64,000 nucleotides of DNA, from positions 111,333 through 175,332 of the forward strand of contig JARUPY010000515.1 in NCBI GenBank assembly GCA_029817715.1, read 5' to 3'. Below the pieces are notes generated by a model. That model ran no database searches and had not been told where the DNA came from. It saw only the letters and a list, made by a program, of their open reading frames with translations. Shown here in pieces: positions 48,581-58,099 of the stretch. Made by a program: the position numbers and the translations under genes. The number at the start of each line of letters is the position of its first letter. Positions within the stretch are counted from its first letter, which is position 1. The DNA comes from Melastoma dodecandrum. Its lineage: Eukaryota > Streptophyta > Magnoliopsida > Myrtales > Melastomataceae.

Positions 48581-50570
48581 TCATTCCGCGGCGGCGAGCT
48601 CCGTGCGGTCCTCGCCGCCGATGGGGTTGAAGCTGAACGTGCCGTCGCCGTTCAGCCGCACTTCGATGTCGCCGATGCTGCGCTCCTCCGCCAGCCAGCC
48701 CAGGATCTGGGACGACAGCTGGGGCAGCAGACCTCGCGACAGGATGTATTCGATATTGCGCGCGCCGCTCTCGACTTCCGTGCAGCGCGCCGCGATGGCG
48801 GCCACGAGATCCGCGTCCCACACCAGCCGCGCCTTGTAGTTCTCGAAGAAGCGCCTGGCGATCCGCTTCAGCTGCAGTTCCACGATCTTGCGGATGACGT
48901 CGTCGGCCAGCGGGAAATAGGGCACCACGGCGCAGCGGCCGAGGAACGCGGGCTTGAAGCTTTTCAGCAGTTCCGGCCGCAGCGCTTCCGCCAGATCCTC
49001 CGCGCTCGGCCGCCTCGCGGGATCGTCGCACAGGCGATGGATGAGGTCCGTGCCGGCGTTGGAGGTGAGGATGATGACCGTATTCTTGAAGTCGATGTCG
49101 CGGCCCTCGCCGTCGCGCAGCATGCCCTTGTCGAAGACCTGGTAGAACACGTCCTGGACGCCGGGATGCGCCTTCTCGACCTCGTCGAGCAGGATCACCG
49201 AATAGGGCCGCCGGCGCACCGCCTCGGTGAGGACGCCGCCTTCGCCGTAGCCGACGTAGCCGGGGGGCGAACCCACCAGCATCGACACCTTATGCTCTTC
49301 CTTGAACTCCGACATGTTGATGACGGTGAGGTTCTGCTCACCACCGTAGAGGAGTTCCGCGACCGCCAGCGCCGTCTCGGTCTTGCCGACGCCGGAGGTG
49401 CCGACCATCAGGAAGACGCCGATCGGCTTGCGCGGGTCGGCCAGCTTGGCGCGCGAGGTGCGGATCGTCTCCGCGATCGCGTCGAGGGCCTGAGGCTGGC
49501 CGATCACCCGCTCCTCGAGCCGCGCCTTGAGGCCCAGCACCGTCCTGATCTCGTTCGAGATCATGCGCCCGACCGGGATGCCGGTCCAGTTGGCGATCAC
49601 CTCGGCGATCGCCTGCGAATCCACGGTGACGCGCATCAGCCCGTGCTCGGCCTGGACGGCCGTGAGCTCGTCGCCGAGCCGCTTCAGCTCCTCCCGCAGG
49701 GCCGCGGGATCGGAAGCCTCGCCGCCGGCCTCGGCCTCGCCGCCTTCGGTCCTCGGACCCTTGGCCTCACCCTCGCCGCCGAGTTCGGCGTGGAGGGCCC
49801 GGATGCGGTCGACGATGCGCTTCTCGGCCTCGAACTGCGCCTGCAACCCGTCGAGCCGGGCGGCGGTCGCGGCGCGGTCCTCCTGGAGCTCGGCCAGGCG
49901 CGCGCCGTGGTCGGCGCCGATGCGCTGCTCGCGTTCCAGCACGCCGAGGCTCGTGTCGAGCATCTGGATGCGCCGCTGCGCGTCCTCGATGGGGGCCGGC
50001 ACGGCGTTGCTCGCCACCGCGACGCGCCCGCAGGCCGTGTCGAGCAGGCTCACCGCCTTGTCGGGCAGCTGGCGGCTCGGGATATAGCGGCGGGACAGCC
50101 GCACGGCGTCCTCCACGGCTTCCGACAGGATCCGCACCCCGTGGTGGACGCTCCAGCGTCGGCACGAGGCCCCGCATCATGGCGATGGCGGCCTCGTCCG
50201 AGGGCTCGTCGACCTTGACGACCTGGAAGCGCCGGGTCAGCGCCGGGTCCTTCTCGAAGTATTTCTTATACTCGGCCCAGGTGGTGGCGGCGATGGTGCG
50301 CAGCGTGCCGCGGGCCAGCGCCGGCTTGAGCAGGTTGGCGGCGTCGCCGGTGCCGGCCGCGCCGCCGGCGCCGATCAGCGTGTGCGCCTCGTCGATGAAC
50401 AGGATGATGGGGGTCGGCGAGGACTGCACCTCCTCGATCACGGACCGCAGCCGGTTCTCGAATTCGCCCTTCATGGAGGCGCCGGCCTGCAGCAGGCCGA
50501 TGTCGAGCGACAGGAGCTCGACCTCCTTGAGGCTGTCGGGGACGTCGCCGGCCGCGATCTTGAGGGCGAA

Positions 50571-50603
<33 letters not shown>

Positions 50604-51293
50604 CTCGCCGGTCAGGATCGGGTTGTTCTGCCGGCGGCGCGTCAGCACGTCGACGATCTGGCGTGTTTCGGCGTCGCGCCCGAGCACGGGATCGATCTGA
50701 CCGGCGCGCGCCCGCGCGGTGAGATTGATGGTGTACTGGTCGAGCGCCGCGCCGGCGGCGCCGGCCGGCCGCGGGCCCTGTCCGGGCGCACCCGCTGGCG
50801 CGCCCTTGGCGGCCGGAGCCTCGACGCTGGAGGCCGTGATGGGGCCGAGCGAGGCCTTGAGGTCGTCGGCGTTGATCTTGGCGAACTCGCGCGAGGCGTC
50901 GCGCGCCACGGCGGCGAGCGTGTCGTCGCCCATGAGGGCCGCCACGAGGTGGCCCGTGCGGACGCCCTGGTCCTCGGTTCCGAGGGAGGCGAGGAGCCAG
51001 GCCTCGCGCATCAGCTTGACGACGTTGGGGGCGAGCGCGGGGGCGCGGCTGTTGCCCGTCTTGAGGCGGTCCAGCACGCGCGTCAGGTCGGCCGCCAGGC
51101 GCGCGCTGTCGACCCCGAAGTGGCGGAGGATGGCGGCGACGTCGGTATCGGTCGCCTCGGCCAGCTTGAACAGCCAATGTTCGAGCTCGACGTTGTAATG
51201 CGTCCGGGACAGCGTCAGGGCCGCCGCGCCTTCGAGGGACGCCCGGGACGTCGCGTTAAGACGGGCCACCAGGCCCTGTAGATCGACAGCCAA
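48581..51293 (-). CDS. clpV: T6SS AAA+ ATPase ClpV (TssH), one frameshift
   Basis: About 904 codons. The N-terminal domain (LVARLNATSRASLEGAAALTLSRTHYNVELEHWLFKLAE) binds VipB. NBD1 has GEAGVGKTAVVEG and IILFIDEAHTLIG; NBD2 has VGTSGVGKTETALA and SVILLDEVEKAHPGVQ; the middle region is coiled. Near 50148, just after GLVPTLE, one extra base shifts the frame, and the second segment starts RILSEAVEDAVRLSRRYIPSRQLPDKA. The TTG start at 51293 has GAAGGGG upstream. ClpV recycles contracted sheath. It is the first gene of the minus-strand arm. Confidence 0.93.
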
Positions 51294-51902
51294 CGATCAC
51301 CCCTTCTCTGATGGGCGAGAGCGATGCGCGAAGCGGCGGAGCGGCCCGCACTCCGTGGAACATTCCTTCGCGTCCTGCCGTTTGCTACGGCATCGCCGGC
51401 GGGTCTGGCGAGGGCGAATCCGACGACGCTTCGGCCTGTGCGTCTCGGAACCCGTCTTTTCGTCTCAAATCGCTCGATCGGCGCCGGGAAGGTGGGGCAA
51501 GACATTGACTTGTGGACAGCCCCACCGGCATGAGAGTGCCCGGGGCAGCGGATCGCGTCATCGGTCGGTGAGATGTCGAGCCCGTAATCACCAGGGCGCT
51601 CAGTCGAACGATGTCGACGGATGCGAATTCCAAGATCCGTCTCGTGTTGATCCCTGATGATTCGGCGCTACATTCTGTTTTTCGCTTTGTTTGCTCTTTG
51701 ATCGGCGGCGATCTGCTTGCGGTTCCTGTTTGAGGACAGCTCGCAGACTCGAAATCGGGAGTTGACACGCCAGACTTCCGCGATCAACAACTGCGGTCGC
51801 CGAGATCGGCTCTGCCGACCGCGAAGTCGTGTCGCCCGCGCCATCGACGTCGGTCCGTACCGGTCGGACAGCCGGTTCCCCTTAAGCGGAGGCATTGATT
51901 TC
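51294..51902. other. Divergent intergenic region between clpV and the M91 gene
   Basis: About 600 bases without a credible gene. It is noticeably less GC-rich toward 51650-51780 (TTCTGTTTTTCGCTTTGTTT region), so it likely holds promoters for both directions. I searched for the sigma-54 pattern TGGCAC-N5-TTGC seen before some hcp/clpV genes and did not find it. GGAGG at 51889 is the ribosome-binding site of the next gene. Confidence 0.4.
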
Positions 51903-52502
51903 ATGCCGTTTGCAGCTCAAAGCGACGAAGTATCCGGTGTGATGATCAAATTCGATCCTGGAGCATCGGCGATGTTCCCGGCGATTGTCGAGGAAAACCT
52001 CGCTATCCTTTATAAAAAGCCTGTCGGAAAGCTTCTACTCGACGGGATCGGAGCGTCCGGGCAGGAGAAGTTCGGCTATAAGGTCTGCATCTTGCGTCCC
52101 GACATGCAGTATGAGAGGACGGATAGCAATCCTCTCGGTTGGAAGGGCACCAACACCGCCATTCGCCTCAGCGAAATCGATGCCTGCAACCCGCAGAAGG
52201 GCACACAGACCGCGGGTGAAATGGAATGCCAATAGCCTAAGGACGCCCGACGGCACCCGCCCGCCATTCATCGGGCTCGCCCACGAACTCGTCCACGCCC
52301 TTCACAACCTCAAGGGTGAGGCAAAATCGATCTTGAAGGACGAGGAGGAGTGGACCGTCGTCTCAACCAGTATCTGACGGTCCTGCCTAACGAGAATGCG
52401 ATCAGAGCGGAGCACGGCGTCAGCCGTCGATCCAGCTACGTTGGCGACAATTTCACTGTGACTCATGATGCATCCAGATTCGGGACGCTCAATATCCTCT
52501 AA
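51903..52502 (+). CDS. Putative M91-family zinc metallopeptidase, T6SS effector candidate, two frame breaks
   Basis: The ATG at 51903 has GGAGG about 9 bases upstream. The first part is read in one frame to about 52215. A middle part in the next frame carries the zinc-peptidase motif HELVHALH (about 52280-52303) and a downstream EEEWT that could supply the third ligand. The last part returns to the first frame and contains ENAIRAEHG, then a TAA at 52500. This order matches the M91 (NleD-like) effector peptidase family, found as type III and type VI effectors. Net frame change is zero. Base composition is lower in GC than its neighbours, suggesting transfer. Whether the breaks are errors or inactivation is not clear. 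No immunity gene is evident. Confidence 0.65.
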
Positions 52503-52823
52503 ATCTGTTGCCGCTCGCCTTGGCTCGCCGCTTCAGTCCTGAGTTCCTGTTTTTAGGAGCATCTACACGCCGTCAGGTGACTCCACCTGATGGCGATCTG
52601 CTCTAATGCCGGTGGCGGTGCGGCGAAGCTGAAACGGCTGCCGTGGTGGCGATCCGCGCGGGCACCCTGTGCCGCGCGTGCCGGCTCGAGGGGAACGCCG
52701 ATCGCGCGTCCCCCGTCCCCGTCGGGGTTGGACTCCTTGAGCCCGACGCGGTCAGCCTCACCGCGGCGTGGATCACGGCGGCGTGGATCACGGCGGCGCG
52801 CCCGCTCGACCGCGAGACCTGCC
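52503..52823. other. Gap after the M91 gene with a 15-bp tandem repeat
   Basis: No gene is recognisable in this 320-base stretch, where an immunity gene might have been expected. At 52763-52798 the unit GCGGCGTGGATCACG occurs twice in tandem plus a partial third copy, just beyond the stop of the STAS gene. Confidence 0.4.
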
Positions 52824-53156
52824 TCAGCCCGCCTGGACCGCCTCGTCCACCGTGGGGAAGATCGGGAAGAGCCGGAGGAAGCCGCTCATCTCGAAGACGA
52901 GCCGGATGCGGCTGTTGAGGCCGCAGAGCGCCAGCTTGCCCTGGGCGGCCTTGATCTTCTTGGCGGCCGAGAGGAAGACCGAGAGGCCCGTGCTGCTGAT
53001 ATATTCGATGCCGGCGAGGTCGACGACGAGGCGGACGTCGCCGCGCTGGATCACGGCCGTGAGATGGCGATCGAGCGCCGGCGCCGTGGCGCTGTCGAGG
53101 CGGCCGACAGGCGTCACGACCAGACGGTCGCCGCGCCTCGCTTCTTGAATATTCAT
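52824..53156 (-). CDS. STAS-domain anti-sigma-factor antagonist
   Basis: A 110-residue single STAS domain: VVTPVGRLDSATAPALDRHL, then VRLVVDLAGIEYISSTGLSVFLSAAKKIKAAQGKLALCGLN and FEMSGFLRLFPIFPTVDEAVQA. Ser54/Ser55 in EYISSTGL occupy the place of the serine phosphorylated in SpoIIAA and RsbV. Such proteins are phosphorylated by an RsbW-type kinase and dephosphorylated by a PP2C phosphatase. Both partner types are encoded here: a HATPase protein divergently at 53272, and a membrane PP2C phosphatase at 30973. Its placement in the middle of the T6SS locus is unusual. Confidence 0.9.
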   Translation of the reverse strand: MNIQEARRGDRLVVTPVGRLDSATAPALDRHLTAVIQRGDVRLVVDLAGIEYISSTGLSVFLSAAKKIKAAQGKLALCGLNSRIRLVFEMSGFLRLFPIFPTVDEAVQAG

Positions 53157-53271
53157 CGTCGATTCCTGCGGGAATTCGTGCGATCGATCGCAAGGATTTG
53201 CACGTCGCAGGGTGCGTTTAGTCCCCCGTGCCGCGCCTTGCAATCGCCATCCACGGACGATCGACCCGGAC

Positions 53272-54324
53272 ATGAGCACCGCGCCTTCCCTGGAGGACCA
53301 GCTGGCCGCCGACCTGCGGCGCTCGCTGCTGCCCCATCCCTTCGCGCCCCGCCGCGACCTCGAACTCGCCGGGATGGTCCGCGACCGCGGATCGCTCTCC
53401 TGCTTCTTCGACGCCTTCTGGCCCGCCGAAGGCCGACTCGCGCTCGTGGCGGCCCGGGTGCACCGGGGCGGGGTCGCGGGCGCATTGCGCGCCGCCTGCC
53501 TGCAACGCCTCGCCCGGGGGGCGCTGGCGCTCGTCGCCGGGCCCGAGGCGGCCCTCGGCACGGTCCGCGACCAGTTCGGGCGCGAATTCGCGGGCGAGAC
53601 GGTCGACCTCCTGCTGGCCACGCTCGACACCGCCTCGGGCTGCTTCGCCCATGCCGGCCACGGCAGCGGATTCGTGGTCGACCTCGCCGGCGAGATCGAC
53701 CACGAGGCCGGCCGGCACAGGGTCACCTGGCTGATCTGCCGCGACGGCGCGATCGACCCGGCCAGGCTGCCCGACGCCGGGGAGGAACTCGGGGCGGCGG
53801 CGCGCTGCGTCGCCGACCTGGCGGGGCCCGGCAGCGCGGTCCTCGGCCTGCTGCACCGGGGCGGCCGGCGGCCCGGCCCGCACCAGACCTTCGCCATGCC
53901 CAACGACCTCGGCGCGATCTCCCGCCTCACGGCCGCCGTCGAGGCCGCCCTGGCCGCCGCGGAGGTGCCCGAGGCCGTGGGGGCGGCCTTCGGGCTGGCG
54001 CTCGACGAGTTGCTGACCAACGTCGTCAGCTACGGCTACACCGACGGCGGCCGGCACGAGATCCTGGTGGACCTGTCGATCGAGGCGGAAGCCGTCGAGG
54101 TCCGGCTGCGCGACGACGGGCGCCCCTTCGATCCGCTGCGGCTGCCCGAGCCGGATCTGACCTCGGACGTCGAGGATCGCCAGGTGGGCGGCCTCGGGAT
54201 CTTCTTCGTCAGGCAGTCGATGGACGCCGTCGATTACGCTCGGGAGACGGGGTGGAATGTTTTGAGACTTCGGAAAGGGTTCGTGCGGGAACATGGGCCG
54301 ATGTCCTCTGGCGATCGCGCCTGA
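53272..54324 (+). CDS. Degenerate PP2C plus HATPase (RsbW-like) anti-sigma/partner-switch protein
   Basis: About 350 residues. Residues 1-210 look like a SpoIIE/PP2C fold (SLLPHPFAPRRDLELAGMVRD; AARVHRGGVAGALRAACLQRL; CFAHAGHGSGFVVDLAGE) but the metal-binding signatures GGDFYD, DVSGKG and DGxxDA are missing, so it cannot be a normal phosphatase. Residues 225-340 form a GHKL ATPase of the RsbW type, with N box ELLTNVVSYGY, G1 box RDDGRPFDP and G2 box GGLGIFF. It would bind or phosphorylate the divergent STAS protein. The ATG at 53272 is chosen because upstream residues are not conserved in type. PAAR and tss genes follow on the same strand. Confidence 0.85.
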   Translation: MSTAPSLEDQLAADLRRSLLPHPFAPRRDLELAGMVRDRGSLSCFFDAFWPAEGRLALVAARVHRGGVAGALRAACLQRLARGALALVAGPEAALGTVRDQFGREFAGETVDLLLATLDTASGCFAHAGHGSGFVVDLAGEIDHEAGRHRVTWLICRDGAIDPARLPDAGEELGAAARCVADLAGPGSAVLGLLHRGGRRPGPHQTFAMPNDLGAISRLTAAVEAALAAAEVPEAVGAAFGLALDELLTNVVSYGYTDGGRHEILVDLSIEAEAVEVRLRDDGRPFDPLRLPEPDLTSDVEDRQVGGLGIFFVRQSMDAVDYARETGWNVLRLRKGFVREHGPMSSGDRA

Positions 54325-54377
54325 GGCGCCCTATCGAGGTCTGCCGTCCTCGCCCTCACCGCGCGAAGCTCCGATCG

Positions 54378-54761
54378 ATGCCACCAGCCGCCCGTTTGAC
54401 CGATCAGGTGCTGCAGGACGCGCCGCACTGCCACGCGCCGATCCACCCCCCGGCGCTGGTCCCGGCTCCGGCCCCGCATCCCGCGATGCCGCTGCTCATC
54501 GTCTCGGGCCTGCCGACCGTGCTGATCGGCGGGCTTCCCGCCGCGCGCCTGACCGACACGACGCAGCCCTGCATCCTGGCGGGCTGCATCCCGGCGGGCC
54601 CCGGCATGCTCACCCAGGGGTCGGCCACGGTGCTCATCGGCTCCCTGCCGGCGGGCCGCATCTCCGACATGACCCTGCATGCCTCCTGCGTGGCCCCCAT
54701 CCCCAGCCCCACCGGCAAGGTGCTGCCGCCCGGTTGTCCCACCGTCCTGGTCGGCGGCTGA
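54378..54761 (+). CDS. PAAR-type T6SS spike-tip protein
   Basis: A 127-residue protein with proline-alanine repeats typical of PAAR and PAAR-like (DUF4150) proteins: PPAARLTDQVLQDAPHCHAPIHPPA, TVLIGGLPAARLTDTTQPCILAG, SATVLIGSLPAGRISDMTLHASCVAP and GCPTVLVGG. The His/Cys set (HCH, CILAGC, HASC, GC) would bind the zinc at the tip. It carries no C-terminal toxin domain. It lies immediately before, and abuts, the methyltransferase gene (stop TGA then ATG), so they are co-expressed. Confidence 0.9.
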   Translation: MPPAARLTDQVLQDAPHCHAPIHPPALVPAPAPHPAMPLLIVSGLPTVLIGGLPAARLTDTTQPCILAGCIPAGPGMLTQGSATVLIGSLPAGRISDMTLHASCVAPIPSPTGKVLPPGCPTVLVGG

Positions 54762-55856
54762 ATGCGTCGCGGCCATTTCGACAGCCTGAAGCCGCTCTGC
54801 CCGGCCTGCCGGATCGCCGGCCGCGGGTCGCCGCTCGCCATCGGCGACGTGGAGCGCGAGACGGGGGACCGCGTGATCTTCGGCCGGCTCGGCTGCGGGG
54901 CCTGCGGATCCGCCTATCCGATCGTCGACGGGCTGCCCATCATCCTGCCCGACCTCCGTCGCTTCGTGTCGGACAACCTGTTCTACCTCATGGCGCGGGA
55001 CGACCTGCCGCCGAACCTGTGCGCGGTGATGGCGGATGCCGCCGGGCCGGGGAGCGGCCTCGACCTCATCCGGCAGCACGTGTCCTCCTACGCCTGGGAC
55101 CATTGGGGCGATCATGACCCCGGGGAAGCCGTGGGCGCGTCGCGGCCCGGCGCCGTCGCCCGGCTGCTCGCCGCCGGCCTCGACGGGCTGCCGGCGCCGC
55201 TGCCGGACGGCCCGATCCTCGACCTCGGCGGCGGCGCGGGCCGCGGTTCGGTCGAACTGGCGCGGCGCACCGGCCGGCCCGTCCTCGGCATCGACATGTC
55301 CGTCGCCCTCGCGCGCGTCGCCCGGCGGGCCGCGGCGGAGGGCAGGGTCAGCTACGACCGGCGGCGGATCGGCCTCGTCTTCGACCGCCGCGACTTCGCC
55401 GTCCCGGCCTCGGAGCTGGTCGATGTCTGGATCTGCGACGCCCTCGCGCTGCCCTTCGCGCCCGACAGTTTCGCGCTCGTGGTCGGGCTCAACGTGCTCG
55501 ACTGCCTGTCCGACCCGGCCGCGGGCCTGGCCGAGATGGGCCGCGTGACGGCGCCGGGCGGGGCGGCCTGCATCGCCACGCCCTTCGACTGGAACATCGC
55601 CGCGACGCCCTTCCCGCATTGGCTCGGAGGCCATTCCGGCCTCGGACCGCACGAGGGCCGCGGCGAGGCCGTCCTCGACGGCCTGCTCGCGCGCGGGCGG
55701 GGCGCCGCCGGCGGCCTGCGCTCCAGCCGTGACTCCCTGGAACTGGACTGGCACGTCCGGCTCCACGATCGATCGATGATGCAATACGGTGTCCGCATGA
55801 GTTTCGCCGTCAAGGACGACTGCCCACCGCACGACGACGGGACGACGCACTCTTGA
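54762..55856 (+). CDS. SAM-dependent methyltransferase with Trm112-like zinc ribbon, in the T6SS operon
   Basis: A 364-residue protein. The N-terminal 75 residues contain CPAC...CGACGSAYPIVDGLPIILPD, the pattern of Trm112p/zinc-ribbon domains. A class I methyltransferase follows: motif I ILDLGGGAGRGSVELARR (near 150), acidic LGIDMS after it, DALALPFAPDSFALVVGLNVLDCL and the post-motif GRVTAPGGAACIATPF. There is no signal peptide. It sits between PAAR and tssJ with no gap on either side. A methyltransferase is not a core T6SS part; it might modify a T6SS component, act as an effector or adaptor, or be a passenger. The target is unknown. Confidence 0.82.
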   Translation: MRRGHFDSLKPLCPACRIAGRGSPLAIGDVERETGDRVIFGRLGCGACGSAYPIVDGLPIILPDLRRFVSDNLFYLMARDDLPPNLCAVMADAAGPGSGLDLIRQHVSSYAWDHWGDHDPGEAVGASRPGAVARLLAAGLDGLPAPLPDGPILDLGGGAGRGSVELARRTGRPVLGIDMSVALARVARRAAAEGRVSYDRRRIGLVFDRRDFAVPASELVDVWICDALALPFAPDSFALVVGLNVLDCLSDPAAGLAEMGRVTAPGGAACIATPFDWNIAATPFPHWLGGHSGLGPHEGRGEAVLDGLLARGRGAAGGLRSSRDSLELDWHVRLHDRSMMQYGVRMSFAVKDDCPPHDDGTTHS

Positions 55857-56414
55857 GCCCGTCGCTCACCACGCGCCGCGCCGCGCCGGCGGCCGGGTCG
55901 CGGGGCCCCGCCGCGCTCCTGCGCCTGTCGCTCCCGCTCCTCGTGCTCGCGACGGCGGGCTGCGGCATGTTCGACAAGGAGCCGCCCGTCGCGAAGGAGA
56001 TCGAGATCAAGAAGCCGGCGGAGAACGCCAAGATCGATCTCCTGGCGACGGCGTCCCCCCTGATGAACCCGGGGCCGTGACGGCGCGGCCCTGCCGGTGT
56101 CGATGCGGCTCTATTTCCTGACCCAGCCCGACCGTTTCACGGCCGGCAACTTCTTCGAATTGTGGGAGCGCGACGAGGCGACGCTCGGGGCGACGCTGAT
56201 CACCAAGAAGGAGCTGTTCCTGCAGCCCGGCGACGTGCAGCGCCTCTCCGCGCCCCTGCCGCCGAACGCGCTCGCGGTCGGCGTGACGGTCGGCTTCGAG
56301 GATTACAAGAACGCCAAGTGTCGGGCCATCATTCCGCTCCAGGGCGAAAAAACGCTCAAGCTCCGGGCCAAGATCGACAGCCGGTCGGTCACCCTGGTTC
56401 CGCAGGACGACTGA
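55853..56414 (+). CDS. tssJ: T6SS outer-membrane lipoprotein TssJ, frameshifted
   Basis: The protein begins with a lipoprotein signal: hydrophobic LLRLSLPLLVLATAGC with a lipobox ending ATAGC. After ASPLMNPGP the first frame stops at 56080. The second frame continues with SMRLYFLTQPDRFTAGNFFELWERDEATLGATLITKKELFLQPGDVQ, the conserved TssJ region, to 56414. One extra G in the GGGG near 56073 explains the break. TssJ anchors TssM to the outer membrane. The TTG start at 55853 overlaps the methyltransferase stop. Confidence 0.85.
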
Positions 56415-56760
56415 GGCTCCGTGAATGGATGCCCCCATGACGGAAGGCGAGGGACGTTTTCCCGACCTTTTCAGGGGGCCGTCAGGCACGGGTTCGATCC
56501 GTCGTCGAGCTCCGAGTGGACCGGGGCCGAGGCGGGCCGGAACACCGCCTCGGCGCCGCGGGGACCGGGAGGGCTCCGACCGCGATGCGTGCTGCTGTGC
56601 CGAGGCCCATCCCCTCTCGGGTCGGAGTGAAACGGCGGCACTGATCGAGGTGGGATCCCCGAGCGCCGTCGGGTTTCCCAGGACGGCGCGGTCGGGCGTG
56701 GTGTTTTTCGACAGATCAGGGCCGGTCGCCGTGGGCGGCGGCGCGTGAGGACCGAGCGTC
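56415..56760. other. Gap between tssJ and tssK
   Basis: About 345 bases with no recognisable gene. An open frame at 56425-56748 has an Arg/Pro/Gly-rich translation and no family resemblance. The long gap inside an otherwise tight operon could hold an internal promoter for tssK onward. Confidence 0.35.
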
Positions 56761-58095
56761 ATGGCTTATGCGAACAAGGTCGTCTGGTCCGAAGGGATGT
56801 TCATCCGGGCTCAGCATTTCCAGCAGGACATGCGCTACGTCGAGCGCCTGGTCCGCAACCGGTCCTCGGGCCTGCGCGGCTACGGATGGGGCTTCTCCGA
56901 ACTCAAGCTCAACCATGACCTCCTGTCGACCGGCAGGATCGCCGTCGAGCGGGCCGCGGGCGTCTTCGAGGACGGCACGCCCTTCGCCCTGCCGGACGAC
57001 GCCACCCATCCTCCGCCGCTGCTGGTCCCCGAGAACCCCCGCAACTGCATCGTCTACCTGTCGGTGCCCACCAGCCAGCCCGGCGGCTTCGAGGCGGGCA
57101 GCGCGGAGGCGGAGACGACGACGCGCTTCGTCACGCTGGAGCGGGAGGTGCCCGATTCCAATGCCGGCGAGATCGCGACCGCGCCGATCCAGGTCGGCCA
57201 GCTTCGGCTGACCTATCTCCTGGAGACGGCGGACCGGAGCGGAGTCCAGAACATCGGTCTCGGCCGCATCATCGAGGTGCGGAGCGACAACAGCGTCGTG
57301 CTCGACGCCAATTTCATCCCGCCGGTGCTCGACGCGGCCGTGTCGCCCTATCTAGAGGGGCTGCTGAACGAGGTGGTCGGCCTGCTCAACCATCGCGGCC
57401 AGGCCATCGCGACCCGCCTCACCTCCGGCGGCGGCGCGGGCACGCTGTCCGACATCACCGACATGCTGATGCTCCAGACCATCAACCGGTGGCAGCCCCT
57501 GTTCGAACACCTGGCGGGGGCGTCCACGGTCCATCCCGAGACCGTGTTCGAGCACGTCATCGCGCTCGCCGGCGAACTCTCCACCTTCACCACAACGGAG
57601 CGTCGCCCGCGCTCCTTCCCGGCCTATCGGCACGACCAGCTCCAGCTCACTTTCGCGCCCGCCGTCGCGGCGCTCCGGCAGGTGCTGAGCACCGTGCTGG
57701 ACCAGGGCGCGGTCCAGGTCCCCATGACCGAACATCGCTACGGCATCCGCGTCGCCCAGGTGCAGGACCGTTCGATGTTCGCCAAATATACCTTCTTCCT
57801 CGTCGCGAAGGCGAACATGCCGGCAGAAGTCCTGATCCGGAGCATCGTCGGGCAGGTCAAGATCGGCCCCGTCGAGCAGATCCGGGAGCTGGTCAACACC
57901 GCTCTGTCGGGCATCGCGCTGCGGGGATTGCCGGTGGCGCCCCGGCAGATCCCGTATCACACCGGCAAGGTCTATTGCGAGCTCGACCGGAGTTCGCCGC
58001 TGTGGAAGCAGCTGGCCGTCTCAACCGGCATGGCCTTGCACGTCGGCGGGGATTTTCCCGGCCTCGAAATCGAACTCTGGGCCGTGAAGGACTGA
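56761..58095 (+). CDS. tssK: T6SS baseplate-membrane connector TssK
   Basis: A 444-residue TssK: NKVVWSEGMFIRAQHFQQDMRYVERLV at the N-terminus, YGWGFSELKLNHDLLSTGRIAVERAAGVFEDGTPF, then HEYRHDQLQLTF-like PAYRHDQLQLTFAPAVAALR and the C-terminal head GLPVAPRQIPYHTGKVYCELDRSSPLWKQL. TssK links the baseplate to the TssL/TssM cytoplasmic domains. The frame is intact. tssL starts 5 bases after its stop. Confidence 0.96.
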   Translation: MAYANKVVWSEGMFIRAQHFQQDMRYVERLVRNRSSGLRGYGWGFSELKLNHDLLSTGRIAVERAAGVFEDGTPFALPDDATHPPPLLVPENPRNCIVYLSVPTSQPGGFEAGSAEAETTTRFVTLEREVPDSNAGEIATAPIQVGQLRLTYLLETADRSGVQNIGLGRIIEVRSDNSVVLDANFIPPVLDAAVSPYLEGLLNEVVGLLNHRGQAIATRLTSGGGAGTLSDITDMLMLQTINRWQPLFEHLAGASTVHPETVFEHVIALAGELSTFTTTERRPRSFPAYRHDQLQLTFAPAVAALRQVLSTVLDQGAVQVPMTEHRYGIRVAQVQDRSMFAKYTFFLVAKANMPAEVLIRSIVGQVKIGPVEQIRELVNTALSGIALRGLPVAPRQIPYHTGKVYCELDRSSPLWKQLAVSTGMALHVGGDFPGLEIELWAVKD

Positions 58096-58099
58096 GCGC

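Noticed and set aside
51294..51500. Sigma-54 promoter for clpV/hcp
   Set aside because: No TGGCAC-N5-TTGC-like pair could be found near the clpV start.
56425..56748. A 107-residue frame between tssJ and tssK
   Set aside because: No ribosome-binding site, Arg/Pro-rich translation and no family resemblance; treated as non-coding.
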